DNA of 54,979 bases from an uncultured Prevotellaceae bacterium (GTDB taxonomy: Bacteria; Bacteroidota; Bacteroidia; Bacteroidales; Bacteroidaceae), in NCBI GenBank assembly GCA_937898415.1, contig CALDLA010000132.1, positions 1 through 54,979 on the forward strand. Reading direction: 5' to 3'. This document shows positions 44,059-50,799 of this stretch, piece by piece. The stretch's first letter is position 1. Each line of letters opens with the position of its first letter. Made by a program: the position numbers and the translations under genes. The notes under the pieces were generated by a model. The model was not told the origin of the DNA. It did not search any database and saw only the letters and a program-made list of their open reading frames with translations.

Positions 44059-44711
44059 AACTGTTCTAAGAATTGTTTAAGTTTAGTGATGTCCTTAAGG
44101 CCCGGCTCGGTCTCGAAACGCGAGTTGAGGTCGATGCCGATGCACTTGGGATGATGGAAGTTGCGGACGCGCTCTGCGTCGTCGGGGCCGATGCCGCCGC
44201 TCAGCAGGAAGGGCACGTCGCCGTCGTAGGCGTCGAGGACGCTCCAGTCGAACTGTTGTCCGCTGCCGCCCACCGAGGGGCACTTGGTGTCGAACAGGAA
44301 GTAGTCCACGCAGTCGGCATAGTCCTTGTATGCGGCGATATCATCGCGACTACTGACGCTGATGGCCTTGATGATCTTGATGCCCGGACGGATGTCGGGG
44401 TCGAGCGTTCGGCGCAGGTTACGGATGAGGGTCGGGGTCTCGTGGCCATGCAACTGGATGAGGTCCAACTGGAAGTTCACCACACGGGTGATGATGTTCT
44501 GGGCCATCTCGTCGACGAACACGCCGACGCGCTTGGCCTTGAAGTTGCCGATGTCCGACCCACGGTCGGGGATAATGCCGGCGTGGGTGGGAATCATCGT
44601 CACGTTGCGCGGCGACTTCGCCCAGAATATCATACCAATCCAGTCAACTCCTAACGCTGCGACCTGACGGATGTTCTCGCCGTCGCGCATACCGCAAACT
44701 TTTACTGTCAT
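44055..44711 (-). CDS. trpF: Phosphoribosylanthranilate isomerase
   Basis: The 218-residue TIM barrel carries out the Amadori rearrangement of N-(5-phosphoribosyl)anthranilate, the third pathway step. VKVCGMRDGEN at the N-terminus holds the catalytic Cys6, DLIQLHGHE near 88 and LSGGIGPDDAE near 172 are family motifs, and CIGIDLNSRFE near 191 holds the catalytic Asp. It is a stand-alone protein, not fused to TrpC as in E. coli. It overlaps trpC by 4 nt upstream and trpA by 4 nt downstream, so the three genes are translationally coupled. Confidence 0.95.
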   Translation of the reverse strand: MTVKVCGMRDGENIRQVAALGVDWIGMIFWAKSPRNVTMIPTHAGIIPDRGSDIGNFKAKRVGVFVDEMAQNIITRVVNFQLDLIQLHGHETPTLIRNLRRTLDPDIRPGIKIIKAISVSSRDDIAAYKDYADCVDYFLFDTKCPSVGGSGQQFDWSVLDAYDGDVPFLLSGGIGPDDAERVRNFHHPKCIGIDLNSRFETEPGLKDITKLKQFLEQL

Positions 44712-45445
44712 ATCTGTTCTATCAATTGTTTTAATGCCTTACCCGGGTCGGGTGTCTTCATGAACGTCTCGCCGATGAGGAATCCCCGGAAGCCGGCTTG
44801 ACGCAACTCGCGGATGGTCTCGGGCTTTGAGATACCGCTTTCGCTCACTTTTACGGCGTCCTTCGGCAGTAGCTCAGCCAGCCGGAAAGAGTTCTCTACA
44901 TCGGTGACGAACGAGCCGAGGTTGCGATTGTTGATGCCATATACGTCGGGCTCTAACTCGCAGTATTCCAGCTCCTCTTCGCTGTGCATCTCGAGCAGCA
45001 CTTCCAGTCCCAGCTCGTGCGCCTTGACCATCAGTTCCCGAAGCTTCTCCTTCGGGAGACAAGCCGCAATCAGCAGCACCGCCGACGCTCCGCACAGGAC
45101 AGCCTCGTAGAGCTGCATCTCGTCGATGACGAAGTTCTTGTAGAGCACGGGCAGGGTGACTCCCGACTGCCGGGCCTCCATAATAAAACGGTCGTGACCG
45201 CCGAAATATTGTTTGTCGGTCAGGATACTCAGGGCGGCGGCACCGTTCTGCTGGTACGACAACGGTATCTCCGAGGCACGTCCTTCTTCCTTGATCCATC
45301 CTTTCGACGGCGAGCGCCGCTTGAACTCGGCGATGATGCCGGTCTCGCTCTGCAGCAGGGCCTCGCGCAGCGACGGTTTCTTCCGCCGCATCCGCTCCAG
45401 TTCCTCGCGCTTGTGGACGATAATTTGTTCGAGAATGTCTTGCAT
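44708..45445 (-). CDS. trpC: Indole-3-glycerol phosphate synthase
   Basis: The 245-residue barrel protein closes the indole ring. The signature IIAEFKRRSPSKGWI (about 37-51) carries the catalytic Glu/Lys pair, and VLYKNFVIDEMQLYEA near 101, GINNRNLGSF near 168 and VSESGISKPE near 197 match the family. It overlaps trpF by 4 nt. The gap to trpD upstream (140 bp) is unusual for this compact operon and is filled by an inverted-repeat element, so coupling to trpD has been broken. Confidence 0.95.
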   Translation of the reverse strand: MQDILEQIIVHKREELERMRRKKPSLREALLQSETGIIAEFKRRSPSKGWIKEEGRASEIPLSYQQNGAAALSILTDKQYFGGHDRFIMEARQSGVTLPVLYKNFVIDEMQLYEAVLCGASAVLLIAACLPKEKLRELMVKAHELGLEVLLEMHSEEELEYCELEPDVYGINNRNLGSFVTDVENSFRLAELLPKDAVKVSESGISKPETIRELRQAGFRGFLIGETFMKTPDPGKALKQLIEQI

Positions 45446-45461
45446 AATTGTTATGTTTGTG

Positions 45462-45573
45462 ACCCCACCCCTGCCCCTCCCCTACAAGGGAGGGGAACTG
45501 CTGCGCCGACATTCGCGGCGGGCAGGGCGGTAGCCATTCCCCGCCCCTCAAGGGGAGGGGTTAGGGGTGGGTC
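45462..45573. repeat. MITE-like palindromic element between trpD and trpC
   Basis: The ends are inverted copies of about 24 bp: GACCCCACCCCTGCCCCTCC at the left, and the complementary sequence ending AGGGGTGGGTC at the right. Each end also contains its own C-run/G-run hairpin, and the middle is GC-rich and non-coding. It fills nearly the whole trpD-trpC gap. Coordinates are good to a base or two. Confidence 0.7.
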
Positions 45574-45584
45574 TGTTACTTTTT

Positions 45585-46595
45585 TCAGCTGTTCAGTTCC
45601 ACGAATTTCTTGAACGTCCGCAATGCAGCACCGCTGTCGATGCTCTCGCGGGCAATCTCGATGCACTCCTCGATGCTCTTCTGTCCCTTCTCCAGCACCT
45701 GGATGCCGAATCCGGCGTTGGCCAGCACGATGTTCTTCTGGGCGGGCAGGGCGCGGTTCTCGAGGACCGAGTCAAAGATCTGTGCGGCCTCCTCCTCGGT
45801 AGCACCACCCACCAGCTCTTCGGGTTTCGCGATGTCGAAGCCGAGGTCACGGGGCGAGAAGATGCGCTCGTAGTCCTTGGTCGTCACCTTGAAGTCGCCC
45901 GTCAGCGAAATCTCGTCGTAGCCGTCGATGCTGTTCACGATGCCGTAGTCGATGCCCAACTTCTGATAGACCTGATGATAGAGGCGCATCTGGTCGAGGT
46001 TGGCCACACCGAGCAGCTGGCATTTCGGACGGCTGGGGTTCACGATGGGGCCGAGCAGATTGAAGATGGTGGGGAAGGGCAGGGCCTTGCGGATGGGGCC
46101 GACGAACTTCATCGCCTTGGCGAAGAGCTGGGCGTGCAGGTAGACGATGCCGGCCTCGTTGAGCGAGCGGTTCAGACGGTCGATGTCGTCTGTGAACTTG
46201 ATGCCGTGGTGGGCGATGACGTTCGAGGCACCCGAGACTGACGTGGCGGCATAGTTACCGTGCTTGGCAACCTTGTAGCCCGCACCGGCGATGACGAAGC
46301 AGGCCGTGGTCGAAATGTTGAACGTGTTCTTGCGGTCGCCACCGGTGCCGACGACGTCGATGTAGCGGTCGCAGTCGAGGATGGCGGGTACGCCGGTCTC
46401 GAGGATGCCGTCGCGGAAACCCAGCAGCTCGTCGACGGTGACGCCGCGCATCTGTAGGCAGGTCAACAGTGCCGTGATCTGCTCGTTGGGATATTCACTC
46501 TGTGTGATTCCAATCAGGATGGTCTTCATCTCCTCGCGGGAGAGCTCTTCGTGATTTAGCAGGCGGAAGAGATAGCCTTTCATTGTCTGTTCCAT
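45585..46595 (-). CDS. trpD: Anthranilate phosphoribosyltransferase
   Basis: The 336-residue enzyme transfers phosphoribose from PRPP to anthranilate. VVGTGGDRKNTFNIST (about 81-96) is the pyrophosphate-binding GTGGD motif, KHGNYAATSVSGASN near 114 the KHGN anthranilate/PRPP loop, and NLLGPIVNPSRPKCQLLG near 167 a further conserved stretch. It is a separate gene, not fused with trpG. Gaps on both sides (95 bp to trpG, 140 bp to trpC) hold palindromic sequence, unlike the overlapping joints elsewhere in the operon. Confidence 0.95.
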   Translation of the reverse strand: MEQTMKGYLFRLLNHEELSREEMKTILIGITQSEYPNEQITALLTCLQMRGVTVDELLGFRDGILETGVPAILDCDRYIDVVGTGGDRKNTFNISTTACFVIAGAGYKVAKHGNYAATSVSGASNVIAHHGIKFTDDIDRLNRSLNEAGIVYLHAQLFAKAMKFVGPIRKALPFPTIFNLLGPIVNPSRPKCQLLGVANLDQMRLYHQVYQKLGIDYGIVNSIDGYDEISLTGDFKVTTKDYERIFSPRDLGFDIAKPEELVGGATEEEAAQIFDSVLENRALPAQKNIVLANAGFGIQVLEKGQKSIEECIEIARESIDSGAALRTFKKFVELNS

Positions 46596-46628
46596 ATTCG
46601 TTTTTTTGATGTTGATTTCATTTTTGGG

Positions 46629-46690
46629 GCTCGCCGAGGTTCGGCGAGCGTGCCGAAAGCCTTTTTGGCTCTTGCCGAAGTTCGGCGAGC
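46629..46690. repeat. Two copies of a GCCGA/TCGGC hairpin between trpG and trpD
   Basis: gctcgccga-ggt-tcggcgagc (46629-46649) is a 9-bp hairpin. A second copy, cttgccgaa-g-ttcggcgagc (46670-46690), follows about 20 bp later and reaches the trpG stop codon. They may be repeat elements and may also stabilise or process the polycistronic mRNA. Confidence 0.65.
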
Positions 46691-47253
46691 TATAAATAGA
46701 GCCAGTTCTGGAGCATCTTCTTGCCGTCGGGCGTCAGCACACTCTCCGGGTGGAACTGGATGCCGCGCACGTTCAGCTCACGATGGCGCAGGGCCATAAT
46801 CTGCCCCTCGTCACTGACGGCAGTGACTTCGAGACACTCTGGAAGTCCCTCCTGTGAGACCACCCACGAGTGGTAGCGGCCTACGGTGATGTCGCGGTCG
46901 AGCCCCGAGAAGATGGGGTCGTCGGCGACGATGTGGCAAGGGGTGGCTACACCGTGGAAGACTTCCGAGAGATTCTCCAGCTTGCCGCCAAAAACCTCGC
47001 CGATGGCCTGGTGACCCAGGCAGACACCGAGGATGGGCTTCCGTCCGGCGTAGGTGCGGATGACATCGAGCAGCAGACCTGCCTCGGAGGGAATACCCGG
47101 TCCCGGCGAGAGCACAATCTTACTGTAGGCCTCGATTTCGTCGAGGCTGAACTGGTCGTTGCGAACGACGTCGACCTCGGCGCCGAGCGACTTGATGAGG
47201 TGACTCAGGTTGTAGGTAAACGAGTCGTAGTTGTCTATGATAACGATTTTCAT
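46690..47253 (-). CDS. trpG: Anthranilate synthase component II (glutamine amidotransferase)
   Basis: The 187-residue class I amidotransferase supplies ammonia to TrpE. The nucleophile is Cys78 in ILGVCLGHQAIGEVFGG, the oxyanion motif is SPGPGIPSEAG near 49, and the catalytic His and Glu are in IQFHPESVLT near 166. It overlaps trpE by 4 nt, consistent with equimolar synthesis of the two subunits. Stop codon and downstream hairpin directly adjoin. It could also serve para-aminobenzoate synthase if no pabA exists elsewhere, which the window cannot show. Confidence 0.95.
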   Translation of the reverse strand: MKIVIIDNYDSFTYNLSHLIKSLGAEVDVVRNDQFSLDEIEAYSKIVLSPGPGIPSEAGLLLDVIRTYAGRKPILGVCLGHQAIGEVFGGKLENLSEVFHGVATPCHIVADDPIFSGLDRDITVGRYHSWVVSQEGLPECLEVTAVSDEGQIMALRHRELNVRGIQFHPESVLTPDGKKMLQNWLYL

Positions 47254-48689
47254 AATTGTTCAGCTTTAATGATGGCCTTGCGCAGGGCACCGAGTTTGTT
47301 GTTCACTTCCTGTAATTCATACTCCACGTCGCTCTTCGCCACGATGCCGCCGCCGGCCTGGAACCACAGCTCGCCGTTGCGCGAGACGAACGTGCGGATG
47401 GTGATGGCCTGGTTCAGCGAGCCGTCCAGCCCGATGATGCCGATGCAGCCGCCGTAGGCACCGCGGTTGTGCGGCTCGTATTCCGAGATGAGCTGCATCG
47501 CCCGAACCTTCGGCGCACCGCTCAGCGTACCTGCCGGGAACGTATCGATAAACGCCTTGATGGGGTCGGCGCTCATCGTGCCCGGCGTTTTTCCGTCGGG
47601 CCCGTCGGCCCCAGCCTCCCCCGGTCCGTCGAGGATTCCGCTCACCCTTGACACGAGGTGTATCACGTGCGAGTAGTACTGGATGTCCTTGTAGTAGTCC
47701 ACCTTCACGTCGTGACAGTTCCTCGAAAGGTCGTTGCGGGCCAGGTCGACCAGCATCACGTGCTCGGCGTTCTCCTTCGGGTCGTTGCGCAGGAACTCGG
47801 CGCCCTTGCGGTCAGCCTCTGCATCACCCGTCCGCTTCGTCGTTCCGGCAATCGGGTCGATATAGGCTTTGCGGCCCTCGATGCGGCAATGTGTCTCAGG
47901 CGATGAACCGAAGATGCGGAAGCCGCCGAAGTCGAAGTAGAACAAGTACGGACTCGGATTGATGCTCCTCAGCGTCCTGTACAGCTTGAAGTCGTCGCCC
48001 TCGTACTTCTGGATGAAACGCCTGCTCAAGACAATCTGGAACACATCGCCGCGCAGACAGTGCTGTATTCCCTTGCGAATATTCGCCCTATGCTCGTCGT
48101 CGGTCAGCGTCGAACTGACGTCACCGATAGCGTGGAAGTCGTATTCCCTCACATTGCTGCGGTTCATGGCCTTGAGAATATCGTCAACCTCGGAAGCATC
48201 GCCGATGGTCACCACTTTCACCATATTGTTATGATGGTCGAACACGATCACCTCCTTATATAATATATATAGCACGTCCGGCGCATCGTTCTTCTCCTGC
48301 GTCTCGTCCTTCACCGCGATATCCTCGAAATAGCGCACGGCGTTGAACGACGTATATCCGAACAGCCCACAGACGGCGGCATCGTCGCCCGTGACCTCAA
48401 TGCGGTCGATGAGCTCGTGAATCGCCTCCGCGCAGCCACCGTGCCCGACGGTTTTCCGTCGGGTCGTCCCATCGGGGAACGCCACCGTCGCCACCCCGTG
48501 CCCAATCGCCACTGAGGCCATCGGGCAGACGCCGATGAACGACCGCGAACTGGCGGCGTCATGATAGTCGGCACACTCCATCAGCGCACTCTGCGGATAG
48601 AGGTCGCGCAGTCTCATGTAAACTCCTACCGGCGTATAGAGGTCGGCGAGAATCGTCTTACTGCTTGTCGTATACTTAAAACTTTCCAT
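47250..48689 (-). CDS. trpE: Anthranilate synthase component I, with two short low-complexity insertions
   Basis: The 479-residue chorismate-using enzyme makes anthranilate with TrpG ammonia. The C-terminal domain has IVLSRRFIQKYEGDD, DPIAGTTKRTGDAEADRKG, MLVDLARNDLSRNC, FPAGTLSGAPKVRAM and WFQAGGGIVAKSD, all conserved. The N-terminal LMECADYHDAASSRSFIG region matches the Trp feedback-site area. Two stretches look inserted: FPDGTTRRKTVGHGG (about 75-89) and GPGEAGADGPDGKTPGTM (about 353-370), just before the conserved AGTLSGAPK. Both are encoded by the same palindromic DNA in different frames. It overlaps trpB by 14 nt and trpG by 4 nt. Confidence 0.94.
   Translation of the reverse strand: MESFKYTTSSKTILADLYTPVGVYMRLRDLYPQSALMECADYHDAASSRSFIGVCPMASVAIGHGVATVAFPDGTTRRKTVGHGGCAEAIHELIDRIEVTGDDAAVCGLFGYTSFNAVRYFEDIAVKDETQEKNDAPDVLYILYKEVIVFDHHNNMVKVVTIGDASEVDDILKAMNRSNVREYDFHAIGDVSSTLTDDEHRANIRKGIQHCLRGDVFQIVLSRRFIQKYEGDDFKLYRTLRSINPSPYLFYFDFGGFRIFGSSPETHCRIEGRKAYIDPIAGTTKRTGDAEADRKGAEFLRNDPKENAEHVMLVDLARNDLSRNCHDVKVDYYKDIQYYSHVIHLVSRVSGILDGPGEAGADGPDGKTPGTMSADPIKAFIDTFPAGTLSGAPKVRAMQLISEYEPHNRGAYGGCIGIIGLDGSLNQAITIRTFVSRNGELWFQAGGGIVAKSDVEYELQEVNNKLGALRKAIIKAEQL
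47581..47600. repeat. Palindromic insert copy 1 within trpE
   Basis: CCCGGCG-tttttc-CGTCGGG is a 7-bp stem with one G-T pair. On the coding strand it is read as Pro-Asp-Gly-Lys-Thr-Pro-Gly, with the palindrome starting at codon position 1. Confidence 0.7.
48444..48463. repeat. Palindromic insert copy 2 within trpE
   Basis: CCCGACGG-tttt-CCGTCGGG is a perfect 8-bp stem with a 4-nt loop. With the three flanking bases it matches copy 1 at 21 of 23 positions, but it is read in a different frame (Arg-Arg-Lys-Thr-Val-Gly). Confidence 0.7.
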
Positions 48690-49881
48690 ATTCCTTTGCC
48701 ATTTCTTTGTTCTTCAAATAGGTTTCCACGTCCTTGTCGCCGCGACCGCTGACGGTCAGTACCACCACGTCTGAAGGCTTGAACGTCAGTTTCTTCAGGG
48801 CTGCGATGGCGTGCGCACTCTCGATAGCCGGGATGATACCCTCCATGCGTGTCAGCTCGTAGCCGCCGTAGATGGCCTCGTCGTCATTGATGCTCAGCAC
48901 CTGCGTGCGTCCCTGCTTGGCCATATTGCAATGCATGGGCCCTACGCCGGGATAGTCAAGACCAGCCGAAATCGTGAAGGCCTCCTGAATCTGACCGTCC
49001 TCATTCTGCATCACCAGCATCTTCGCTCCGTGCAGGATGCCCGTCGAACCGCGATGGATGGTGGCTGCCGTGTAGTCGGTGTCCCATCCGTGACCGCCAG
49101 CCTCGGCGAGCACAATCTTCACCCGGTCGTCGTCCATATAGTGATAGATGGTGCCAGCGGCGTTGCTTCCGCCGCCGACGCAGGCCACCAAGTAGTCGGG
49201 GTAGTCGCGCCCGATCTTCTCCTGCAGTTGCCACTTAATCTCCTCCGAGATGACGCTCTGCATACGGGCCACGAGGTCGGGGTAGGGGTGGGGCCCCACC
49301 GTCGAGCCTACTATATAGAAGGTGTCGCTGGGATGACAGCACCAGTCGCGGATGGCGGCCGAGCAGGCGTCGCTCAGCGTCATGTTTCCCGTCCTTACAG
49401 GGTTCACCTGCGCGCCAAGCATTTTCATTCGCTCCACGTTGGTGTGCTGACGCTCCACATCCGTAGCTCCCATAAACACCTCGCACTTCATGTTCATCAG
49501 CGCACACACCGTTGCCGTGGCCACGCCGTGCTGTCCGGCACCCGTCTCGGCAATGATGCGCGTCTTGCCCATCTTCTTTGCCAGCAGGATCTGTCCCACG
49601 GTGTTGTTGATTTTGTGGGCTCCCGTGTGGTTCAGGTCTTCGCGCTTCAGGTACAGTTGACAACCGTACTGCTCGCTCATGCGGCGGGCATAGTAGAGCG
49701 GCGAGGGACGTCCGACGTAGTCGCGCAGCAGGGCGTGGTACTCGTCCTTGAACTCCTGCGACTCGATGATGGGCAGGTACTGCTCCTGCAGGTTCTTCAC
49801 TGTCGCGTAGAGAATCTCGGGGACGTAGGCGCCGCCGAACTCTCCGTAATAACCTTTTTTGTCTACTTGATAGTTGCTCAT
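48676..49881 (-). CDS. trpB: Tryptophan synthase beta subunit
   Basis: The 401-residue PLP enzyme condenses indole and serine. GEFGGAYVPEIL near 13, the PLP lysine Lys90 in LNHTGAHKINN, AETGAGQHGVATA near 115 with the catalytic Glu, and CVGGGSNAAGT near 234 for phosphate binding mark the TrpB1 type that partners TrpA. It is first in the operon, as usual for Bacteroidota, and its last 14 nt overlap trpE. It lies 36 bp downstream of an intrinsic terminator preceded by a Trp-rich leader peptide. Confidence 0.96.
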   Translation of the reverse strand: MSNYQVDKKGYYGEFGGAYVPEILYATVKNLQEQYLPIIESQEFKDEYHALLRDYVGRPSPLYYARRMSEQYGCQLYLKREDLNHTGAHKINNTVGQILLAKKMGKTRIIAETGAGQHGVATATVCALMNMKCEVFMGATDVERQHTNVERMKMLGAQVNPVRTGNMTLSDACSAAIRDWCCHPSDTFYIVGSTVGPHPYPDLVARMQSVISEEIKWQLQEKIGRDYPDYLVACVGGGSNAAGTIYHYMDDDRVKIVLAEAGGHGWDTDYTAATIHRGSTGILHGAKMLVMQNEDGQIQEAFTISAGLDYPGVGPMHCNMAKQGRTQVLSINDDEAIYGGYELTRMEGIIPAIESAHAIAALKKLTFKPSDVVVLTVSGRGDKDVETYLKNKEMAKEYGKF

Positions 49882-49916
49882 ATATTTAAAAGTTTTTGTG
49901 GTTTAACCATTGAAAC

Positions 49917-49951
49917 TTAAAAAGGCCCGTCGCAAGAACGACAGGCCTCTT
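49917..49951 (-). terminator. Attenuator terminator of the trp operon
   Basis: On the minus strand AGGCCTGTCG and CGACGGGCCT form a 10-bp stem (one G-U pair) with loop TTCTTG and are followed by TTTTT. It lies between the Trp-rich leader peptide and trpB, within the transcript from the only visible promoter, so it must be read through for the operon to be expressed. Confidence 0.9.
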
Positions 49952-49995
49952 TTTATCTTTTTGCTCCCTACTGGTATAGGTACGCGGCTATCTTC

Positions 49996-50055
49996 TCACG
50001 ATTGTCCGAATCTTGAGTTGCGCCACCACCAATAGTTTGCTGTTAAAGTTTTCAT
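49996..50055 (-). CDS. trpL: trp operon leader peptide with three consecutive Trp codons
   Basis: ATG at 50055 opens a 19-codon ORF, MKTLTANYWWWRNSRFGQS, ending TGA at 49996-49998. Codons 9-11 are TGG TGG TGG; Trp is the rarest codon, so a run of three just upstream of trpB is diagnostic of a ribosome-sensing leader peptide. It starts about 22 nt after the predicted transcription start and is followed by a 45-nt spacer with ACC-rich segments and then the terminator hairpin. When Trp-tRNA is scarce the ribosome should stall at the Trp codons and alter downstream folding so that transcription enters trpB. The competing antiterminator stem could not be settled by eye. Confidence 0.88.
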   Translation of the reverse strand: MKTLTANYWWWRNSRFGQS

Positions 50056-50083
50056 TTTTGTTGTTTTATTGTCTTTTCGGCTG

Positions 50084-50114
50084 CAAAGTTACGCATTTTC
50101 TTTTAATCTGCAAA
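50084..50114 (-). promoter_or_regulatory. Promoter of the trp operon
   Basis: TAACTTTG (complement of 50084-50091) is 19 bp from TTTG (complement of 50111-50114), an exact consensus match. The predicted start near 50077 places the leader-peptide ATG about 22 nt downstream. Confidence 0.85.
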
Positions 50115-50210
50115 CTTTTTGCCTACTTTTTTTTCAAAATGTTACTTTTTCTGTTTTTCAGTTGTGTAAGCGCGCACAATGTTAAAATCTAAATTTTTTT
50201 GATAAAAAAC

Positions 50211-50241
50211 TTGCAAGTTAACGGAGAAAACACTAAATTTG
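50211..50241 (+). promoter_or_regulatory. Plus-strand promoter for a short untranslated transcript
   Basis: TTGC at 50211-50214 and TAAATTTG at 50234-50241 are 19 bp apart. No plus-strand gene follows; the only product before a strong terminator would be an RNA of about 85 nt. Confidence 0.6.
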
Positions 50242-50246
50242 CCCCC

Positions 50247-50331
50247 GATAAGACTTTTTTATCTGCAATTGCAGACCACCTTATCAAATATAATAAGTGG
50301 ATGGCAGCGTCCTGCGCCATCCACATTTTTT
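50247..50331 (+). ncRNA. Candidate small RNA with two hairpins and intrinsic terminator
   Basis: From the predicted start at about 50247, GATAAG (50247-50252) pairs with CTTATC (50280-50285) around an inner CTGC-aatt-GCAG hairpin (50263-50274). After an AU-rich linker, GTGGATGG-C-GC pairs with GC-g-CCATCCAC (50297-50324) and six T follow. Promoter, compact fold and terminator together give a complete sRNA gene. A GTG-initiated ORF running antisense through the ACT gene starts at 50297 but overlaps the terminator and is not credible. It matches no RNA family I recognise. The hairpin may also serve the convergent ACT/paaK operon. Confidence 0.5.
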
Positions 50332-50350
50332 GTCTTTTCCCGTCTTTTAT

Positions 50351-50779
50351 TTAGGCAAACGAGGTAAGTGCATCTTCGGCAATGTACTTCAGGTTGTTTT
50401 GGAGAATGGTCTCGCGGGCCTGTTCAGCATTGTCGGTACGGAAGATGAGGATTCCCTTGCCGTTCAGCAGGAACGAGTACATATAGGTGATGCTGATGCC
50501 GGCCTTCGAGAAGGTCTCAACAGCATCGGCAGCACGACCGGGCTGGTTGTCGAGCTCGATAGCGAAGACGTCGCTCAGGGCAACGGCCACGCCGGCCTTC
50601 TTCAGCTCCTCAAAAGCGCGCAGCGGTTCGCTGCAGATGAGGCGGTAGATGCCATACTCTGCCGTATCGGCAATGGTGGAAGCAATAATCTGAATACCAG
50701 ACTGCTTCAGAACCTCGAGCACCTTAATGAGCGTGCCCGAACGGTTCTCGATGAAGATGGAAAGTTGATTGATTGTCAT
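50351..50779 (-). CDS. Double ACT-domain protein, phenylacetate-CoA ligase partner
   Basis: The 142-residue cytoplasmic protein is two tandem ACT domains: LSIFIENRSGTLIKVLEVLKQSG (from residue 6, shown by IENRSGTLIKVLEVL) and VFAIELDNQPGRAADAVETF from about 71. ACT domains bind amino acids or related small molecules and control nearby enzymes. In Bacteroidota and other anaerobes this gene typically follows a paaK homologue, as here with a 20-bp gap. It probably senses an aromatic amino or aryl acid and modulates the ligase. The gap before its ATG is filled by TTAAG-type heptads, as for the GH57 gene. Confidence 0.88.
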   Translation of the reverse strand: MTINQLSIFIENRSGTLIKVLEVLKQSGIQIIASTIADTAEYGIYRLICSEPLRAFEELKKAGVAVALSDVFAIELDNQPGRAADAVETFSKAGISITYMYSFLLNGKGILIFRTDNAEQARETILQNNLKYIAEDALTSFA

Positions 50780-50798
50780 AATTCTTAACTCTTAATTC
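50780..50798 (-). repeat. Heptad repeat abutting the ACT-gene start codon
   Basis: On the minus strand gaattaag-agttaag-aattATG runs directly into the ATG at 50779. It is the same TTAAGA-type 7-bp repeat that precedes the GH57 ATG at 8082. Confidence 0.7.
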
Positions 50799-50799
50799 G

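Noticed and set aside
45462..45573. Promoter or attenuator between trpD and trpC
   Set aside because: No TTTG/TAnnTTTG pair and no leader ORF; the sequence is best explained as an inverted-repeat element.
50297..50788. 163-codon GTG-initiated plus-strand ORF
   Set aside because: It begins inside a terminator hairpin and runs antisense through the conserved ACT-domain gene.
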